Positions 7,575 through 17,267 are shown, numbered from the stretch's first letter. The stretch: 64,000 bases of DNA from an uncultured Croceitalea sp. (GCA_947503285.1 CANNDD010000001.1:785235-849234); one strand, 5' to 3'. The notes: generated from the sequence alone by a model not told the origin. A program made the numbers and translations.

Positions 7575-8483
7575 CTATGATTTTCTGAACTGATTCGGCG
7601 ATTTCCCCGTCATGCGTTTGAAAAATTTTGAAAAATGGGTAGGTTCGGTATATCCCAAACGGTAGGCAATCGCTTTTATGGGCAATATTGAACCGGTCAG
7701 TAATGCTTTGGCCTCAACCAACAACTTCTCTTGAATATATTTATTCGCTGATTTACCGGTCTTGACTTTGATAACGGTTGAAAAATAGCTGGGATTCAGC
7801 CCCTGTTGTTCTGCAAAGAAAGCTACCTGAAGATTTTGGGGGCTTGGTTTTCCTTCCCGGAAAATGGCTTCCAGGTCTTTTTTGAATTTATTGGCGATCT
7901 CGCTGTCACGGTCATAGGCTATTTTGAAAGATGTATCGGCCATTAAATACGCTTTGACCTTAAGTAAGAATACCACGAAAAGGGAACCTATGATATTGTC
8001 TTTTAAAGGGGATTGTTTTTGCTGTTCACCATACAACTGTTCTGCCAGGCCATGTAATTCATTGAAACTGGTGGCATCAAGATAACAAGGTGGAACGGTT
8101 TCGGTCAATAAAAAGGAAAACTCCTTAAATACGTCTTGGTGGACATACTTTTTTAGATATTGCTCTATCGTAGTAATCAAAAATCCGTGGACCACCTCTT
8201 CAATACCAAATGATTTCAAATGCCCAGGATTCGTAAAGTATAGTGTACCAGGTCGTGTTTCATATTTTCTGTCATCGATGGTATAAAAACTTTTACCTTC
8301 TTTGACCAACACAAAAGAGTAATAATTCGCGCGAAATACCGGAGAGGTCACCGGTCGGTCATGAACCTCTTGCATACGGTGGATAGTGAAATTGGAATCT
8401 TGCTCAAAACGGTTGCCTACTTGCTCCCCTTCATAAAGATCGGCCAACTTATCATAAGAACGTACGCTATTTTTTTGGGCCAT
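7575..8483 (-). CDS. AraC family transcriptional regulator
   Basis: The protein has 302 residues from the ATG at 8481-8483. This ATG is preferred over a TTG two codons earlier because AAAGGA lies 6 nt before it. The N-terminal part is a cupin-like effector domain (YSFVLVKEGKSFYTIDD). The C-terminal ~100 residues are a double helix-turn-helix with the signature GYTEPTHFSKFFKRMTG and SPNQFRKS at the end. It probably activates the SDR gene downstream on the same strand. It is divergent from the GNAT operon, so it could also act on that promoter. Confidence 0.9.
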   Translation of the reverse strand: MAQKNSVRSYDKLADLYEGEQVGNRFEQDSNFTIHRMQEVHDRPVTSPVFRANYYSFVLVKEGKSFYTIDDRKYETRPGTLYFTNPGHLKSFGIEEVVHGFLITTIEQYLKKYVHQDVFKEFSFLLTETVPPCYLDATSFNELHGLAEQLYGEQQKQSPLKDNIIGSLFVVFLLKVKAYLMADTSFKIAYDRDSEIANKFKKDLEAIFREGKPSPQNLQVAFFAEQQGLNPSYFSTVIKVKTGKSANKYIQEKLLVEAKALLTGSILPIKAIAYRLGYTEPTHFSKFFKRMTGKSPNQFRKS

Positions 8484-8576
8484 AAGCAATCCTTTTACTG
8501 AATTCTAAAATCATCATGCACTGGGTTAAATATCCCCTAGAAATTTCCTACTTTTAAAAATACCTAATTTAATATT

Positions 8577-8870
8577 ATGACGCATCAACTTGTCGACAAT
8601 ACCGAAGCGAAACGATATGAGTTCCATATTGACGGTCTTGTTCCCAAAATAGAATACATCAAGACCAAGGACAAAATCTATTTGACCCATACCGAGGTGC
8701 CACAAGCTTTAGAAGGTAAGGGTATAGGCACCGCATTGGTCAGGCAGGTTTTAGAAGACGTTGAGGAAAAAGAGTTGACCTTGGTGCCCATGTGTCCGTT
8801 CGTTGCCATGTACATTAAAAGACATCCTAAATGGAAGTCATTGGTTTTAAAGGGTATTAATATTGCGTGA
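8577..8870 (+). CDS. YjdJ-like GNAT-fold acetyltransferase
   Basis: A 97-residue minimal GNAT domain of the YjdJ type. The acetyl-CoA pyrophosphate loop appears as EGKGIGTALVRQVLE (about residues 46-60) and the C-terminal family motif as CPFVAMYIKRHPKW. In many bacteria this protein is paired with a YjdI-type 4Fe-4S protein, exactly as here: the next gene's ATG lies one base after this stop. The acceptor molecule is unknown. Confidence 0.88.
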   Translation: MTHQLVDNTEAKRYEFHIDGLVPKIEYIKTKDKIYLTHTEVPQALEGKGIGTALVRQVLEDVEEKELTLVPMCPFVAMYIKRHPKWKSLVLKGINIA

Positions 8871-8871
8871 T

Positions 8872-9294
8872 ATGGAAAAAGAAATCGTAAAGGAATATAC
8901 GAAAGGGGATTTCACGGTTATTTGGAAACCCAAAAAATGCATCCATGCTGAAATCTGTTGGAAGACCTTGCCCGAAGTCTATGACCCTAAAGGAAAACCT
9001 TGGATCAAACCTGAAAATGCCAGTGTCGATGCGTTGAAATCACAAATCTCAAAATGTCCTTCGGGGGCGCTGAGCTATCATATAAAATGAGAAAGAATTG
9101 TAGACCAAGATTCTAAAACCGAATGTACCGTAGTTGAAAACGGACCGTTATTGGTCAAAGGAAATTTAAAGGTTATTTTAGTAAACGGCACCGTTGAAGA
9201 CAAACAACGTTCAACCGCTTTCTGTAGGTGTGGCGCATCAGAAAATAAACCGTATTGTGATGGCACCCACAAAAGCAATGGATTCAAAGATTAA
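8872..9294 (+). pseudogene. YjdI-type [4Fe-4S] plus CDGSH iron-sulfur protein, interrupted by in-frame TGA
   Basis: From the ATG at 8872 the frame encodes a 72-residue divergent 4Fe-4S mono-cluster domain (CIHAEICW, KCPSGALSYHIK) and stops at TGA 9088-9090. The same frame continues without another stop to TAA at 9292-9294. It encodes a CDGSH domain (CTVVENGPLLVKGN, FCRCGASENKPYCDG with His in GTHKSNGF). In related Bacteroidota the two domains are, as I recall, one polypeptide of about 140 residues. No in-frame ATG precedes the CDGSH part, so an independent second gene is unlikely. Options are a nonsense mutation, a sequencing error or stop readthrough. If TGA terminates, the 4Fe-4S half alone could still be made. 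Confidence 0.8.
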
Positions 9295-9299
9295 CTACC

Positions 9300-9713
9300 A
9301 TGCAAACCCATTTTTCTTTAAACGACCATGAGCTTGAACTGCAGTTTAAAAATCGAGAGCTAAGTACGAAGCTTTTTTGCCACGAAGCACATTTGCGGTT
9401 GGCTTGGATACATCTTAAAAGATATGGCGAGGAAAAAGCCATAAAAAACCTGACGCAACAGATTACTGCATTTGCCAACAAAAACGGGGCGCCAAACAAG
9501 TTCAATATGACTTTGACCACAGCAGCCATAAAAGCGGTACATCACTTTCTCCAAAAATCCAGTTCCAGCAACTTTCGTGATTTCATGAAAGAATTTCCTC
9601 GATTGAAAACACGGTTTAAAGAGCTGATGGCAGCACATTATGGTTTTGATATTTACAATTCGCAAGTCGCTAAAACCAAATTCTTGGCCCCAGATTTGCT
9701 ACCCTTTGATTAA
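9300..9713 (+). CDS. Conserved hypothetical protein
   Basis: A 137-residue soluble, helical protein with a conserved-looking core (CHEAHLRLAWIHLKRYG, then NMTLTTAAIKAVHHF) and a C-terminal AHYGFDIYNSQVAKTKFLAP. I recall similar hypothetical proteins in Bacteroidota but no assigned function. It starts 5 bp after the CDGSH frame and belongs to the same operon, so a link to iron-sulfur or stress physiology is possible but unproven. Confidence 0.7.
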   Translation: MQTHFSLNDHELELQFKNRELSTKLFCHEAHLRLAWIHLKRYGEEKAIKNLTQQITAFANKNGAPNKFNMTLTTAAIKAVHHFLQKSSSSNFRDFMKEFPRLKTRFKELMAAHYGFDIYNSQVAKTKFLAPDLLPFD

Positions 9714-9724
9714 AACACCAAAAA

Positions 9725-10426
9725 ATGAAAAAAGCATTAACACTAACTATTTTATTAGCAAGTACGATTTCGGCCATGGCCCAATCTAAAAACTTTTTGG
9801 ACGTACCCTATTTGGAAACTTCCGCGAAAGTAGACACTTTGGTAAACCCTGATAAAATCTTTTTGAACATTACTATTCGTGAAAAAGACACCAAAGGACG
9901 AAAATCAGTGGAAGAGCAAGAGAACAAAATGGCGCAACGCCTCAAAGGCCTGGGTATTGATATTGACGAACAATTGACCATAAAAGATTTGGCCAGTAAC
10001 TACAAAAAGTATTTTCTGCGCTCAAAAGAAGTGTTGAAGAGCAAGCAATTTTCTTTATTGGTATATGATGGACTGACCGCAGGAAAAGTAATGGCTGCAC
10101 TTGAAGATTTGGATATTGCCAACACCTATTTGGAAAAAACGGAATATTCTAAAATGGATGAACTGGAACTGCAACTGAAAACAAGGGCGGTAAAAAAGGC
10201 CAAGAAAAAAGCGGATGCCCTCACCAAACCCTTGGGGCAGAAAGTGGGTCCGGCCATTTATATTTTAGATAACTCACAACCGTATTATCCGAGAAACAAT
10301 CAGCCCAGAATGGAGATGAAGTCCATGGCCATGGTAGATATGGCAGAATCAGAACCCTTGGATATTGGTTTTGAAAAAATACGGGTAGAAAGTACCGTGA
10401 AAGTTTCTTTTCGACTTACAGAGTAG
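9725..10426 (+). CDS. Exported SIMPL-domain (DUF541) protein
   Basis: The 233-residue protein has a signal peptide (about 1-19, ending SAMAQ) and one SIMPL domain. Indicators are SAKVDTLVNPDKIFLNITI near the N-terminus, KSKQFSLLVYD in the middle, and the alternating Lys/Ala helix ALTKPLGQKVGPAIYILD. SIMPL proteins form periplasmic ring assemblies, and their roles are poorly defined. It is the last gene of the operon starting at 8577 and is convergent with the tetR gene. Confidence 0.88.
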   Translation: MKKALTLTILLASTISAMAQSKNFLDVPYLETSAKVDTLVNPDKIFLNITIREKDTKGRKSVEEQENKMAQRLKGLGIDIDEQLTIKDLASNYKKYFLRSKEVLKSKQFSLLVYDGLTAGKVMAALEDLDIANTYLEKTEYSKMDELELQLKTRAVKKAKKKADALTKPLGQKVGPAIYILDNSQPYYPRNNQPRMEMKSMAMVDMAESEPLDIGFEKIRVESTVKVSFRLTE

Positions 10427-10427
10427 C

Positions 10428-11009
10428 CTAACTCAAAATAGAAAGCCCTGAGGTAACGATTTGTCGTAGCCTATCGGCATTGGGATCTACTTTAGCAACC
10501 ACACGAAGGCCACTGTACAAGGTAAACAAGTAGGCCGCAAGGGTATCGGGGTCTTTTGGTGTTTTCAACTCTCCACTGTCAAGTCCCCGTTTGACCATCG
10601 AAGCGAACAGACTTTCCACGTTTTCTTTGTTTTTTAGAAGCACCTGTACCAGGTCGTGATTACCAGGTATGAGTTCAGTGGTCACATTGACCACAAAACA
10701 ACCCTTTCGGGTCTCATCTTGAATGGCTTCTTCAATGGCGAAGTCAAAGAGTTTCACAAATGCCGTTCTGACCGAAGGTTCCCCTTCAAAAAGGGTTTTG
10801 ATTACTTGGGTACTATTTTCTCGGTATAGGGCAAATGCCTTTAGAAAAAGGGCATCCTTACCACCAAAGGTATCGTAAAGGCTGGCACGGTTAATACCAA
10901 GGCCAGAAACCAAATCTTGAATTGAAGTAGCATGGAACCCTTTCTCCCAAAAGAGTTCCATAGCTTTCTTCAACACTTCTTTTTCATCAAACTGCTTCGT
11001 TCGCGGCAT
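10428..11009 (-). CDS. TetR/AcrR family transcriptional regulator
   Basis: The protein has 193 residues from ATG 11007-11009; a TTG two codons upstream is less likely. The N-terminal helix-turn-helix is clear: LKKAMELFWEKGFHATSIQD, then INRASLYDTFGGKDALFL. The C-terminal ligand domain has a Cys in RKGCFVVN, typical of the YezE/ComR-like subgroup. It lies 14 bp downstream of an SDR gene and is co-transcribed with it. Two palindromes at that operon's promoter are the natural operators, so autoregulation by repression is likely. Confidence 0.9.
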   Translation of the reverse strand: MPRTKQFDEKEVLKKAMELFWEKGFHATSIQDLVSGLGINRASLYDTFGGKDALFLKAFALYRENSTQVIKTLFEGEPSVRTAFVKLFDFAIEEAIQDETRKGCFVVNVTTELIPGNHDLVQVLLKNKENVESLFASMVKRGLDSGELKTPKDPDTLAAYLFTLYSGLRVVAKVDPNADRLRQIVTSGLSILS

Positions 11010-11023
11010 AGGCAAAAATAAGA

Positions 11024-11782
11024 TTATCCAGCCAATAACGGATTGACATTGATGCCGCCATCAATATTGTATTCCGCACCTGTGATGAATGAGGCCTCAT
11101 CCGATGCCAAAAAACCGACCAAGTTGGCAATATCCTCAGGTTGCCCAAATCGCTTAAGGGGCACCCTATTTTGCATAGCTTCGGCAAAACCGTTCAATTG
11201 TTCTTCGGGCATACCTGTTTTACCAAAGATCGGGGTGTATACCGGGCCTGGGTTCACCGAATTTATACGTATTTTTCGAGGTGCCAGTTCAGTAGCTGCG
11301 GTTCTAGTGTATGAATTCATAGCTGCTTTACTCGCAGCATATATCGCCGTATTGGGCATACCGGTATAAGCGTTCACTGATGACAGGTTTATTATAGATC
11401 CCCCGTCTTTAAGAATAGGTAAGAATTTTTCAACGGTAAAGACGGCACCCTTAAAATTGATTCCCATCTGATGGTCGAACATTTCTTCAGTAATCTGTCC
11501 GACAGGTGCCGGTGCAAAAATACCAGCATTAACGAATAGAATGTCTACTTGACCATGCTCATGCTTTACTTTATGGACCAAACTATCCAAAGCATTCAAA
11601 TCCTTAACATTGGCCACGACACCTTGCACGCCCAATTCATTGGCTGCCGCACTTACTTTTTCCTCAGAACGACCGGTAATGATTACGGTTGCCCCTTCTT
11701 CTTTGAATTTTTTGGCTGAAGCATGACCTATTCCACTGTTTCCGCCGGTTACTACAGCTACTTTGCCTTCTAATTTTCCCAT
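11024..11782 (-). CDS. SDR family NAD(P)-dependent oxidoreductase
   Basis: The protein has 252 residues from ATG 11780-11782 (MGKLEGKVAVVTGG). The frame stays open to 11839, but that extension overlaps the promoter and first operator, so the inner ATG is the start. Motifs are TGGNSGIG at 12-19, NAG at 85-87, and the catalytic Ser134/135, Tyr148 and Lys152 (IYAASK). It probably reduces a quinone, aldehyde or ketone that also serves as signal for the TetR repressor encoded just downstream. Confidence 0.92.
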   Translation of the reverse strand: MGKLEGKVAVVTGGNSGIGHASAKKFKEEGATVIITGRSEEKVSAAANELGVQGVVANVKDLNALDSLVHKVKHEHGQVDILFVNAGIFAPAPVGQITEEMFDHQMGINFKGAVFTVEKFLPILKDGGSIINLSSVNAYTGMPNTAIYAASKAAMNSYTRTAATELAPRKIRINSVNPGPVYTPIFGKTGMPEEQLNGFAEAMQNRVPLKRFGQPEDIANLVGFLASDEASFITGAEYNIDGGINVNPLLAG

Positions 11783-11817
11783 GATTTTAAAAATAGTATT
11801 TAGATTAATTATTTTTT

Positions 11818-11832
11818 TGGAACGTTCGTTCT
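11818..11832. promoter_or_regulatory. TetR operator site 1 (imperfect palindrome)
   Basis: TGGAACGTTCGTTCT is an imperfect copy of the perfect palindrome at 11852-11867 (last base of the right arm changed). It covers the expected transcription start of the SDR-tetR operon, so repressor bound here would block initiation. Confidence 0.72.
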
Positions 11833-11836
11833 GATA

Positions 11837-11869
11837 CAAACATAATAATACTGGAACGTTTGTTCCAAA
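11837..11869 (-). promoter_or_regulatory. Bacteroidota-type promoter of the SDR-tetR operon
   Basis: On the minus strand TATGTTTG (11837-11844) matches the -7 consensus TAnnTTTG. A TTTG (11866-11869) lies 21 bp upstream as the -33 box. The distance to the SDR ATG is about 55 bp. Confidence 0.75.
11852..11867. promoter_or_regulatory. TetR operator site 2 (perfect palindrome)
   Basis: TGGAACGTTTGTTCCA has perfect TGGAAC/GTTCCA arms and overlaps the -33 box of the SDR-tetR promoter. Together with site 1 it brackets the promoter, with centres about 34 bp apart. Confidence 0.75.
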
Positions 11870-11944
11870 TTAATTATTGCTTTTAACACTGCTTTAATAT
11901 TTTACTTCCGGTTTTGTATCTTACCATATTCAAACTCCAACCAC

Positions 11945-14900
11945 ATGAAAACACTTAAAATTATATTGCTCTTAATCCTTATTGTTCCCTTGACGAATCA
12001 CGCACAGCGGAAGAAAAAAAAGGTCTCCACACCCTCAATCATTCTAAACGATTCCCTTTACTCAGGCCTTAAGTGGCGAAACATTGGTCCGTTTAGGGGT
12101 GGTCGTAGTGTGGCATCAACGGGAGTGGTCGGTCAACCCATGACCTATTACATGGGCACGACGGGTGGTGGTATCTGGAAAACCGTTGATGATGGAATCA
12201 CTTGGAAAAATGTTTCGGACGGGCAGTTGAACACGGGTACCGTAGGTGCCATTGCTGTCGCCGAGAGCAATCCGAATATCGTAGTGGTCGGAATGGGCGA
12301 ACATGCCGCAAGGGGCGTGATGACCTCGATGGGCGATGGCGTATACAAATCTACGGATGGCGGTAAGACTTGGAAGCATATCGGTTTGGATGAGACCCGG
12401 CATATTTCTGATGTCATCATCCATCCCAACAATCCGGATATCATCTTTGTTGCGGCCCAGGGAGCGCAATATGGCCCATCTGAACAACGCGGTATCTATC
12501 GTTCCGTGGATGGTGGCACAAATTGGGAAAGGGTACTTTTTGTGGATGAAAACACTGGGGCATCGTCCCTATCCATGGATATGAACAATCCGCTGATTTT
12601 ATACGCGGCCCAATGGCAGCACCGTCGTTATCCGTGGACCATGGAATCTGGTGGCCCCTCTTCAGGATTATACAAATCGGTCGATGGCGGCACGACGTGG
12701 AAGCAGCTCAAAGAAGGACTTCCAAAGGAGTTTGGCAAAGCAGGTATTTCAGTTTCCCGCGCCAACCCCGAACTGGTTTTTGCCGTTATTGAAGCGGAAG
12801 GCACCAAAGGTGGTGTCTACCGCAGTGATGATGCCGGAAAAAAGTGGAAACAGGTCAATAAAGACCGTATCAATATTGCACGTTCTTGGTATTACATGGA
12901 AATTTTTGCCGATCCCCAAGATGAAAATGTGGTCTATGTGTTGAATGCTCCGGTGACCAAGTCCATTGACGGCGGAAAGTCATTCAAACCCTTACCCACG
13001 CCCCATGGCGACAACCACCACTTATGGATTCATCCCAAGAACAATTCGATAATGATCAATTCCAATGACGGTGGGGCCAATATTTCAAATAATGGTGGTA
13101 AAAGCTGGAGTACACAGCAAAACCAGGCTACTTCACAATTTTATCGCGTCATTACCGACAATTTGGTTCCTTATAATGTGTACGGAGGGCAGCAAGACAA
13201 TTCTGCCATTGCCATAGCAAGTCGCACCAATGATTCAGGTATTGATTGGAAAGATTGGTACTCGGTCGCAGGCTGTGAAAGCGCATATTTGGCCTTTGAT
13301 CCTGAAAACCCTGAAGTGGTTTATGGGGGCTGCTATCAAGGTATTATTGAAAAATGGGTGAAAGCCTCCCTAGAGGGGAAACCCATAAAGGCCTACCCTG
13401 AATTAGGCTTGGGCAAAGTACCCAAAGATTTTAAGTTTCGCTATAACTGGAATGCCCCCATCATCAGTTCGCCTCATGATAGAAATACGATTTATCATGC
13501 AGGCAATGTCGTATTCAAGACAACAGATGGTGGTCAAAGTTGGGAGGTCATCAGTCCTGATTTAACCAGAAACGAAGAAGATAAGCAAGGCCCAGGGGGT
13601 GGCCCATACACCAATGAGGCCGCTGGTGGGGAAAACTACAATACGCTAATGTATTTGGTAGAATCACCACATGAACAAGGCGTGTTGTATGCGGGTAGTG
13701 ATGATGGTTTGGTTCATATTACTAAAGATAGTGGTGCCAATTGGGTAAATATTACACCACCGAATATCGGAAACGGCATTGTCAATAGCATTGAGGTCTC
13801 CCCTCATGACCCGGCAACGGCATATATTGTTGTCATGCGCTATAAATCGATGGACTTAAGACCTTATATTTTCAAAACTTCGGATTATGGGCAAAGTTGG
13901 ACTAAAATCACGAACGGAATCACCGATAAGCACACTTTTGTTCGTGTAGTACGTGAGGATAAAATCAAAAAAGGGCTCTTGTATGCAGGAACGGAAACCG
14001 GATTGTACATTTCTTTGGATGACGGTCAAAATTGGCAAAAGTTTCAACTGAACCTACCCCTGGTCCCTATCAATGACCTTACCATTCAAGACAATGACCT
14101 CGTCGTTGCCACGGCCGGGCGTTCCTTTTGGATATTGGATGACGTGGGTGCCCTACAGAACAGTTTTGACACCGCAGAAAAACTAAAGATCATAACCCCA
14201 AAACCTACTTATCTTATTTTTGGGGGCAGTCAAGATAAACCGGTACCCGGATTGGGTCAAAATCCAAAATCTGGGGTGACGATAGATTATTACCTTCCAG
14301 AAGAGTTAGACTCCACCGAATTAAAACTCGAAGTGCTTCAAAACGGCAAGGTTATTCGCAGCTATACCAATCAAAAGCCTAAAAAATTCAAATCATGGCC
14401 CGGGGGGCCTTCAAAACCGAAGGTTTTGCCCAGTAAAAAGGGATTTAACCGTTTTACTTGGGATTTCAGGACGGAAACCTTGCCAAGCATTGAAAATGTA
14501 TTTGTATTCGGCAATGCTGCCGGGCACCGCGTAGGCCCAGGCCAATACACCCTTAGAATCGTGCTTGAAGATGAGGTCCTCGAAACTACGGCCACCATCT
14601 TGGCCAATCCGAAAGTGCAAAGCACGGCTATGGATTATGCTGAACAGCAAAAGTTGCTGGAGACCATTGACACGACTGTAAAAGAAATGCATGAGGCGGT
14701 AAACCAAATGCGCTCTGCCAAAAGCCAATTAAAACATTATGAAAACCTATTGGAAGACCATGAAGCAGCGAAAGAACTCTTAGAAAAAGGAGCGGCCTTG
14801 AAAGAAAGAATAAATATCTGGGAAGAAAATTTGATCCAACCCAAACAAAAGACCTTTCAAGATGTCATCAATTTCAACAACCAATTGAATGCGGATCTAT

Positions 14901-15097
14901 TGCATCTAAAAGGTTTCATTGATGTAGCCCAACCCCAAGTAACCGCCGGGGCCAAAGAACGGTTGAAAGACCTTTTAGCTGATTGGGCGGTTTACAACAA
15001 TGAGAAGAATGTTATTGTGGATACCGAAATGAAAGAATACAACCAGTTGTTTAAATCATTGGCGCTACCTGCATTAATTCTAAACAAAGAAAAATAA
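11945..15097 (+). CDS. Exported VPS10/BNR-repeat beta-propeller protein (sialidase-like fold)
   Basis: The 1050-residue protein has a signal peptide (about 1-21). Many BNR/Asp-box repeats of the form S-x-D-G-G-x-T-W follow (for example [46 protein letters not shown]), building one or two propellers over residues ~35-760. The C-terminal ~300 residues are a different, partly coiled-coil region ([18 protein letters not shown]). Such proteins are often labelled glycosyl hydrolase or sortilin, but Asp-boxes alone do not show hydrolase activity. The next gene overlaps its stop by one base. Confidence 0.88.
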   Translation: MKTLKIILLLILIVPLTNHAQRKKKKVSTPSIILNDSLYSGLKWRNIGPFRGGRSVASTGVVGQPMTYYMGTTGGGIWKTVDDGITWKNVSDGQLNTGTVGAIAVAESNPNIVVVGMGEHAARGVMTSMGDGVYKSTDGGKTWKHIGLDETRHISDVIIHPNNPDIIFVAAQGAQYGPSEQRGIYRSVDGGTNWERVLFVDENTGASSLSMDMNNPLILYAAQWQHRRYPWTMESGGPSSGLYKSVDGGTTWKQLKEGLPKEFGKAGISVSRANPELVFAVIEAEGTKGGVYRSDDAGKKWKQVNKDRINIARSWYYMEIFADPQDENVVYVLNAPVTKSIDGGKSFKPLPTPHGDNHHLWIHPKNNSIMINSNDGGANISNNGGKSWSTQQNQATSQFYRVITDNLVPYNVYGGQQDNSAIAIASRTNDSGIDWKDWYSVAGCESAYLAFDPENPEVVYGGCYQGIIEKWVKASLEGKPIKAYPELGLGKVPKDFKFRYNWNAPIISSPHDRNTIYHAGNVVFKTTDGGQSWEVISPDLTRNEEDKQGPGGGPYTNEAAGGENYNTLMYLVESPHEQGVLYAGSDDGLVHITKDSGANWVNITPPNIGNGIVNSIEVSPHDPATAYIVVMRYKSMDLRPYIFKTSDYGQSWTKITNGITDKHTFVRVVREDKIKKGLLYAGTETGLYISLDDGQNWQKFQLNLPLVPINDLTIQDNDLVVATAGRSFWILDDVGALQNSFDTAEKLKIITPKPTYLIFGGSQDKPVPGLGQNPKSGVTIDYYLPEELDSTELKLEVLQNGKVIRSYTNQKPKKFKSWPGGPSKPKVLPSKKGFNRFTWDFRTETLPSIENVFVFGNAAGHRVGPGQYTLRIVLEDEVLETTATILANPKVQSTAMDYAEQQKLLETIDTTVKEMHEAVNQMRSAKSQLKHYENLLEDHEAAKELLEKGAALKERINIWEENLIQPKQKTFQDVINFNNQLNADLLHLKGFIDVAQPQVTAGAKERLKDLLADWAVYNNEKNVIVDTEMKEYNQLFKSLALPALILNKEK

Positions 15098-15669
15098 TGA
15101 ACAAGCCATTTGTGGCGGATGAACATTTTCAAAATGAAGATTTCACCAAAAACCCACTACCAAAGGCAGATTATGAAGCGTGTATTTTTGAAGGATGCCA
15201 GTTTCAAGACGGGTTTTTAGATAACCAAAACTTTGTGGATTGCACCTTTACGGATTGTGATTTAAGCAATACCAATATCGCACATACGATTTGGAACAAT
15301 GTCCGTTTTGAGTCATGTAAGCTACTGGGGTTATCATTAGACACGTCAGCAGCAGGACTATTGACGGTTACCTTTAGCAATTGCAACCTGACCTTGGCGA
15401 ATTTTGGTGGTCAATCGCTTAAAAAGACTCATTTCATTGGTTCCAATTTGACCCAAGCTGATTTTACGAATACAGATCTAACCGAATCAAACTTTACCGA
15501 TTGTAACTTGGATCATGCCCTTTTTGAGAACACCAATTTGAATAAGGCCGACCTGTCGAAGGCCTTTAATTTTAATATTGACCCCGAGGCAAACTTCATT
15601 AAACAGGCTATTTTCTGTAAAGAAGAATTGATTGGATTATTGAAAAAATACGATATTGTTGTCCAATGA
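15097..15669 (+). CDS. Pentapeptide-repeat protein (McbG/Qnr-like)
   Basis: The 190-residue protein is built from A(D/N)LxX-type five-residue repeats, for example LSNTNIAHTIWNNVRFESC, ANFGGQSLKKTHF, SNLTQADFTNTDLTESNF and NLNKADLSKAF. They should form a right-handed quadrilateral beta-helix. Relatives include McbG and Qnr, which mimic DNA and protect DNA gyrase, but a gyrase role here is inference. The TAATG junction with the preceding gene implies translational coupling. Confidence 0.88.
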   Translation: MNKPFVADEHFQNEDFTKNPLPKADYEACIFEGCQFQDGFLDNQNFVDCTFTDCDLSNTNIAHTIWNNVRFESCKLLGLSLDTSAAGLLTVTFSNCNLTLANFGGQSLKKTHFIGSNLTQADFTNTDLTESNFTDCNLDHALFENTNLNKADLSKAFNFNIDPEANFIKQAIFCKEELIGLLKKYDIVVQ

Positions 15670-15713
15670 GTCCAATAGTTTCATCGGTTTTCGTCTATAC
15701 TTAAACTCCTATT

Positions 15714-16205
15714 ATGAAAATACTATCATTTTTAGCCCTCTTGAATTTTCTAGTGGTCACTGGTCAAAACACGTTACAACTAGGTGAAGGACAAGAATCA
15801 CCAGATGCAAAAATCAATTTAGTCTCATTTATGGAAGGCCATTGGCACGGTACTGCTTTTGGTGGCGTTACCGAAGAAATATGGACCCCAGCTGTTGGGG
15901 GATCGATGTTATTCGTGTTTCGTCATATGATTGACGAAAAGGTCAATTTTTATGAAATAGGCCATATTCGTGAGCATAACAATAGTCTCGTCTTTGAACT
16001 GAAACACTTTAATGCCGATTTGCACGGTTGGGAAGAAAAGGATGAGGTGCAACAGTTCAAGTTTATCAAGGCAGAGGGTAATCGGGTCTATTTTGATGGA
16101 TTTACATTCGAAAATGTAAGCGACAACGAAGTCAACATCTACGGTTTAATAGGCAATGATGATGGCAGCCATAATGAAATGGTATTCAACTATACAAAAC
16201 AATAA
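15714..16205 (+). CDS. Exported DUF6265 protein
   Basis: The 163-residue protein has a signal peptide (about 1-17, ending TGQ). The domain carries the family's FMEGHWHGTAFGGVTEEIW, PAVGGSMLFVFRHM and YEIGHIREHNNSLVFELKHF strands, predicted to form a lipocalin-like beta-barrel. Function is unknown. Three bases separate it from the next gene. Confidence 0.8.
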   Translation: MKILSFLALLNFLVVTGQNTLQLGEGQESPDAKINLVSFMEGHWHGTAFGGVTEEIWTPAVGGSMLFVFRHMIDEKVNFYEIGHIREHNNSLVFELKHFNADLHGWEEKDEVQQFKFIKAEGNRVYFDGFTFENVSDNEVNIYGLIGNDDGSHNEMVFNYTKQ

Positions 16206-16208
16206 CAC

Positions 16209-16556
16209 ATGAAGGCGTGTTTGGAGTGCGACACTGAGATAAAAGGAAGGGCAGATAAAAAATTCTGTTCTGATTACTGTAGGAATGCCTATAATAACAA
16301 ACTCAATAAAGACAGTAAAAACCTTGTTCGGAACATTAACAACAGACTTCGAAAGAACTATCGCATTCTTGAAAGTTTTACGCTAAAGGAAGGTAAGACA
16401 CGAACGACAAAGAAAAGTTTGGACAATAAGGGCTTTGATTTTGAACACATCACCAGCCTCTACACCACAAAAAAAGGAAGCACCTACTATTTTGTCTATG
16501 ACCTGGGCTATCTTCCTTTGGACAATGATTATTATATGATCGTTAAAAGAGAATAA
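16209..16556 (+). CDS. Small zinc-ribbon protein
   Basis: In this 115-residue protein, Cys residues in CLECD (positions 4 and 7) and FCSDYC (20 and 24) form a treble-clef/zinc-ribbon pattern, followed by a basic region (NKDSKNLVRNINNRLRKNYR) and a C-terminal domain ending YYMIVKRE. Similar short proteins are common in Flavobacteriia, and nucleic-acid binding is likely. The product's role is unknown. Confidence 0.78.
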   Translation: MKACLECDTEIKGRADKKFCSDYCRNAYNNKLNKDSKNLVRNINNRLRKNYRILESFTLKEGKTRTTKKSLDNKGFDFEHITSLYTTKKGSTYYFVYDLGYLPLDNDYYMIVKRE

Positions 16557-16632
16557 TCCCCCTCTAGCTAAGCCCAAGAAGGAAAACAATTGCTAGTTTG
16601 CCACGTAACGAAATCATTTTCATCATAAGAAT

Positions 16633-16664
16633 GAAAAAACCAACCCTCCTTTTTGGGGAGGGTT
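16633..16664 (-). terminator. Terminator of the CBS-domain gene
   Basis: AACCCTCC (16642-16649) and GGAGGGTT (16657-16664) form an 8-bp stem. On the minus strand it is followed by GGTTTTTT. It lies between convergent genes and may also work for the zinc-ribbon operon. Confidence 0.75.
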
Positions 16665-16674
16665 TGGGATGGGC

Positions 16675-17145
16675 TTATTTCCAATTCTGGCCACTGAGCT
16701 TTAACGCGGCGATCACAATATCTTTTCTACTTATCTGGCCTACCAGTAAGCCGTCTTTCATCACGGGCAACCTTCTTCTATTATGACGGTCGAAAACCCC
16801 GGCAGCATCAAATATGCTCATATCATGTGGAATCGTTTCAACGTTTTTCGTCATAAAACGTTCGACACTTTTATCCAATATCGGTTGATTGAAATAACGG
16901 CTTTCCGAAATTTGTTTCATACAGTCCGCCTCAGAGATGATACCTACCAAAAATCCATTGGAATCCATAACGGGACCCCCTGAAATTTTATATTTGGCAA
17001 AAGACTCCATGACTTCTAAAATCGATTGGTCGGGCGAAAAGTTTACCAACTTTTTGGTCATATAGTCTGACACCAAAATCGGTGCATCATACTCCTTTTT
17101 TGAATCCACCTTGGCCCTGGCTCCTTGAAAACTCTTGATTCCCAT
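16675..17145 (-). CDS. CBS-pair domain protein
   Basis: The 156-residue protein consists of a short basic N-terminus and two CBS motifs, about residues 25-85 (VSDYMTKKLVNFSPDQSILE, PVMDSNGFLVGIISEADC) and 95-150 (FMTKNVETIPHDMSIFDAA, RRLPVMKDGLLVGQISRKD). CBS pairs bind adenosine nucleotides and act as energy or ligand sensors. With no attached effector it probably regulates a partner protein. It is monocistronic, with its own terminator. Confidence 0.92.
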   Translation of the reverse strand: MGIKSFQGARAKVDSKKEYDAPILVSDYMTKKLVNFSPDQSILEVMESFAKYKISGGPVMDSNGFLVGIISEADCMKQISESRYFNQPILDKSVERFMTKNVETIPHDMSIFDAAGVFDRHNRRRLPVMKDGLLVGQISRKDIVIAALKLSGQNWK

Positions 17146-17267
17146 AATTATTTACATTAAAGGTTGATTACCTAAGATAGTGAATTTTAACGAATTATTT
17201 AATTTTTTTGCCACTTGACCCTTGACCACCTATATTTTTATACATTTATATACCAACTACAACCACT

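Noticed and set aside
9091..9294. CDGSH protein as an independent gene
   Set aside because: No in-frame ATG or ribosome-binding site follows the TGA. An ATG at 9087-9089 is out of frame, so the fused, interrupted reading is preferred.
11783..11839. Longer N-terminus for the SDR at 11024
   Set aside because: It would translate through the -7 box and operator region, and the added residues have no family similarity.
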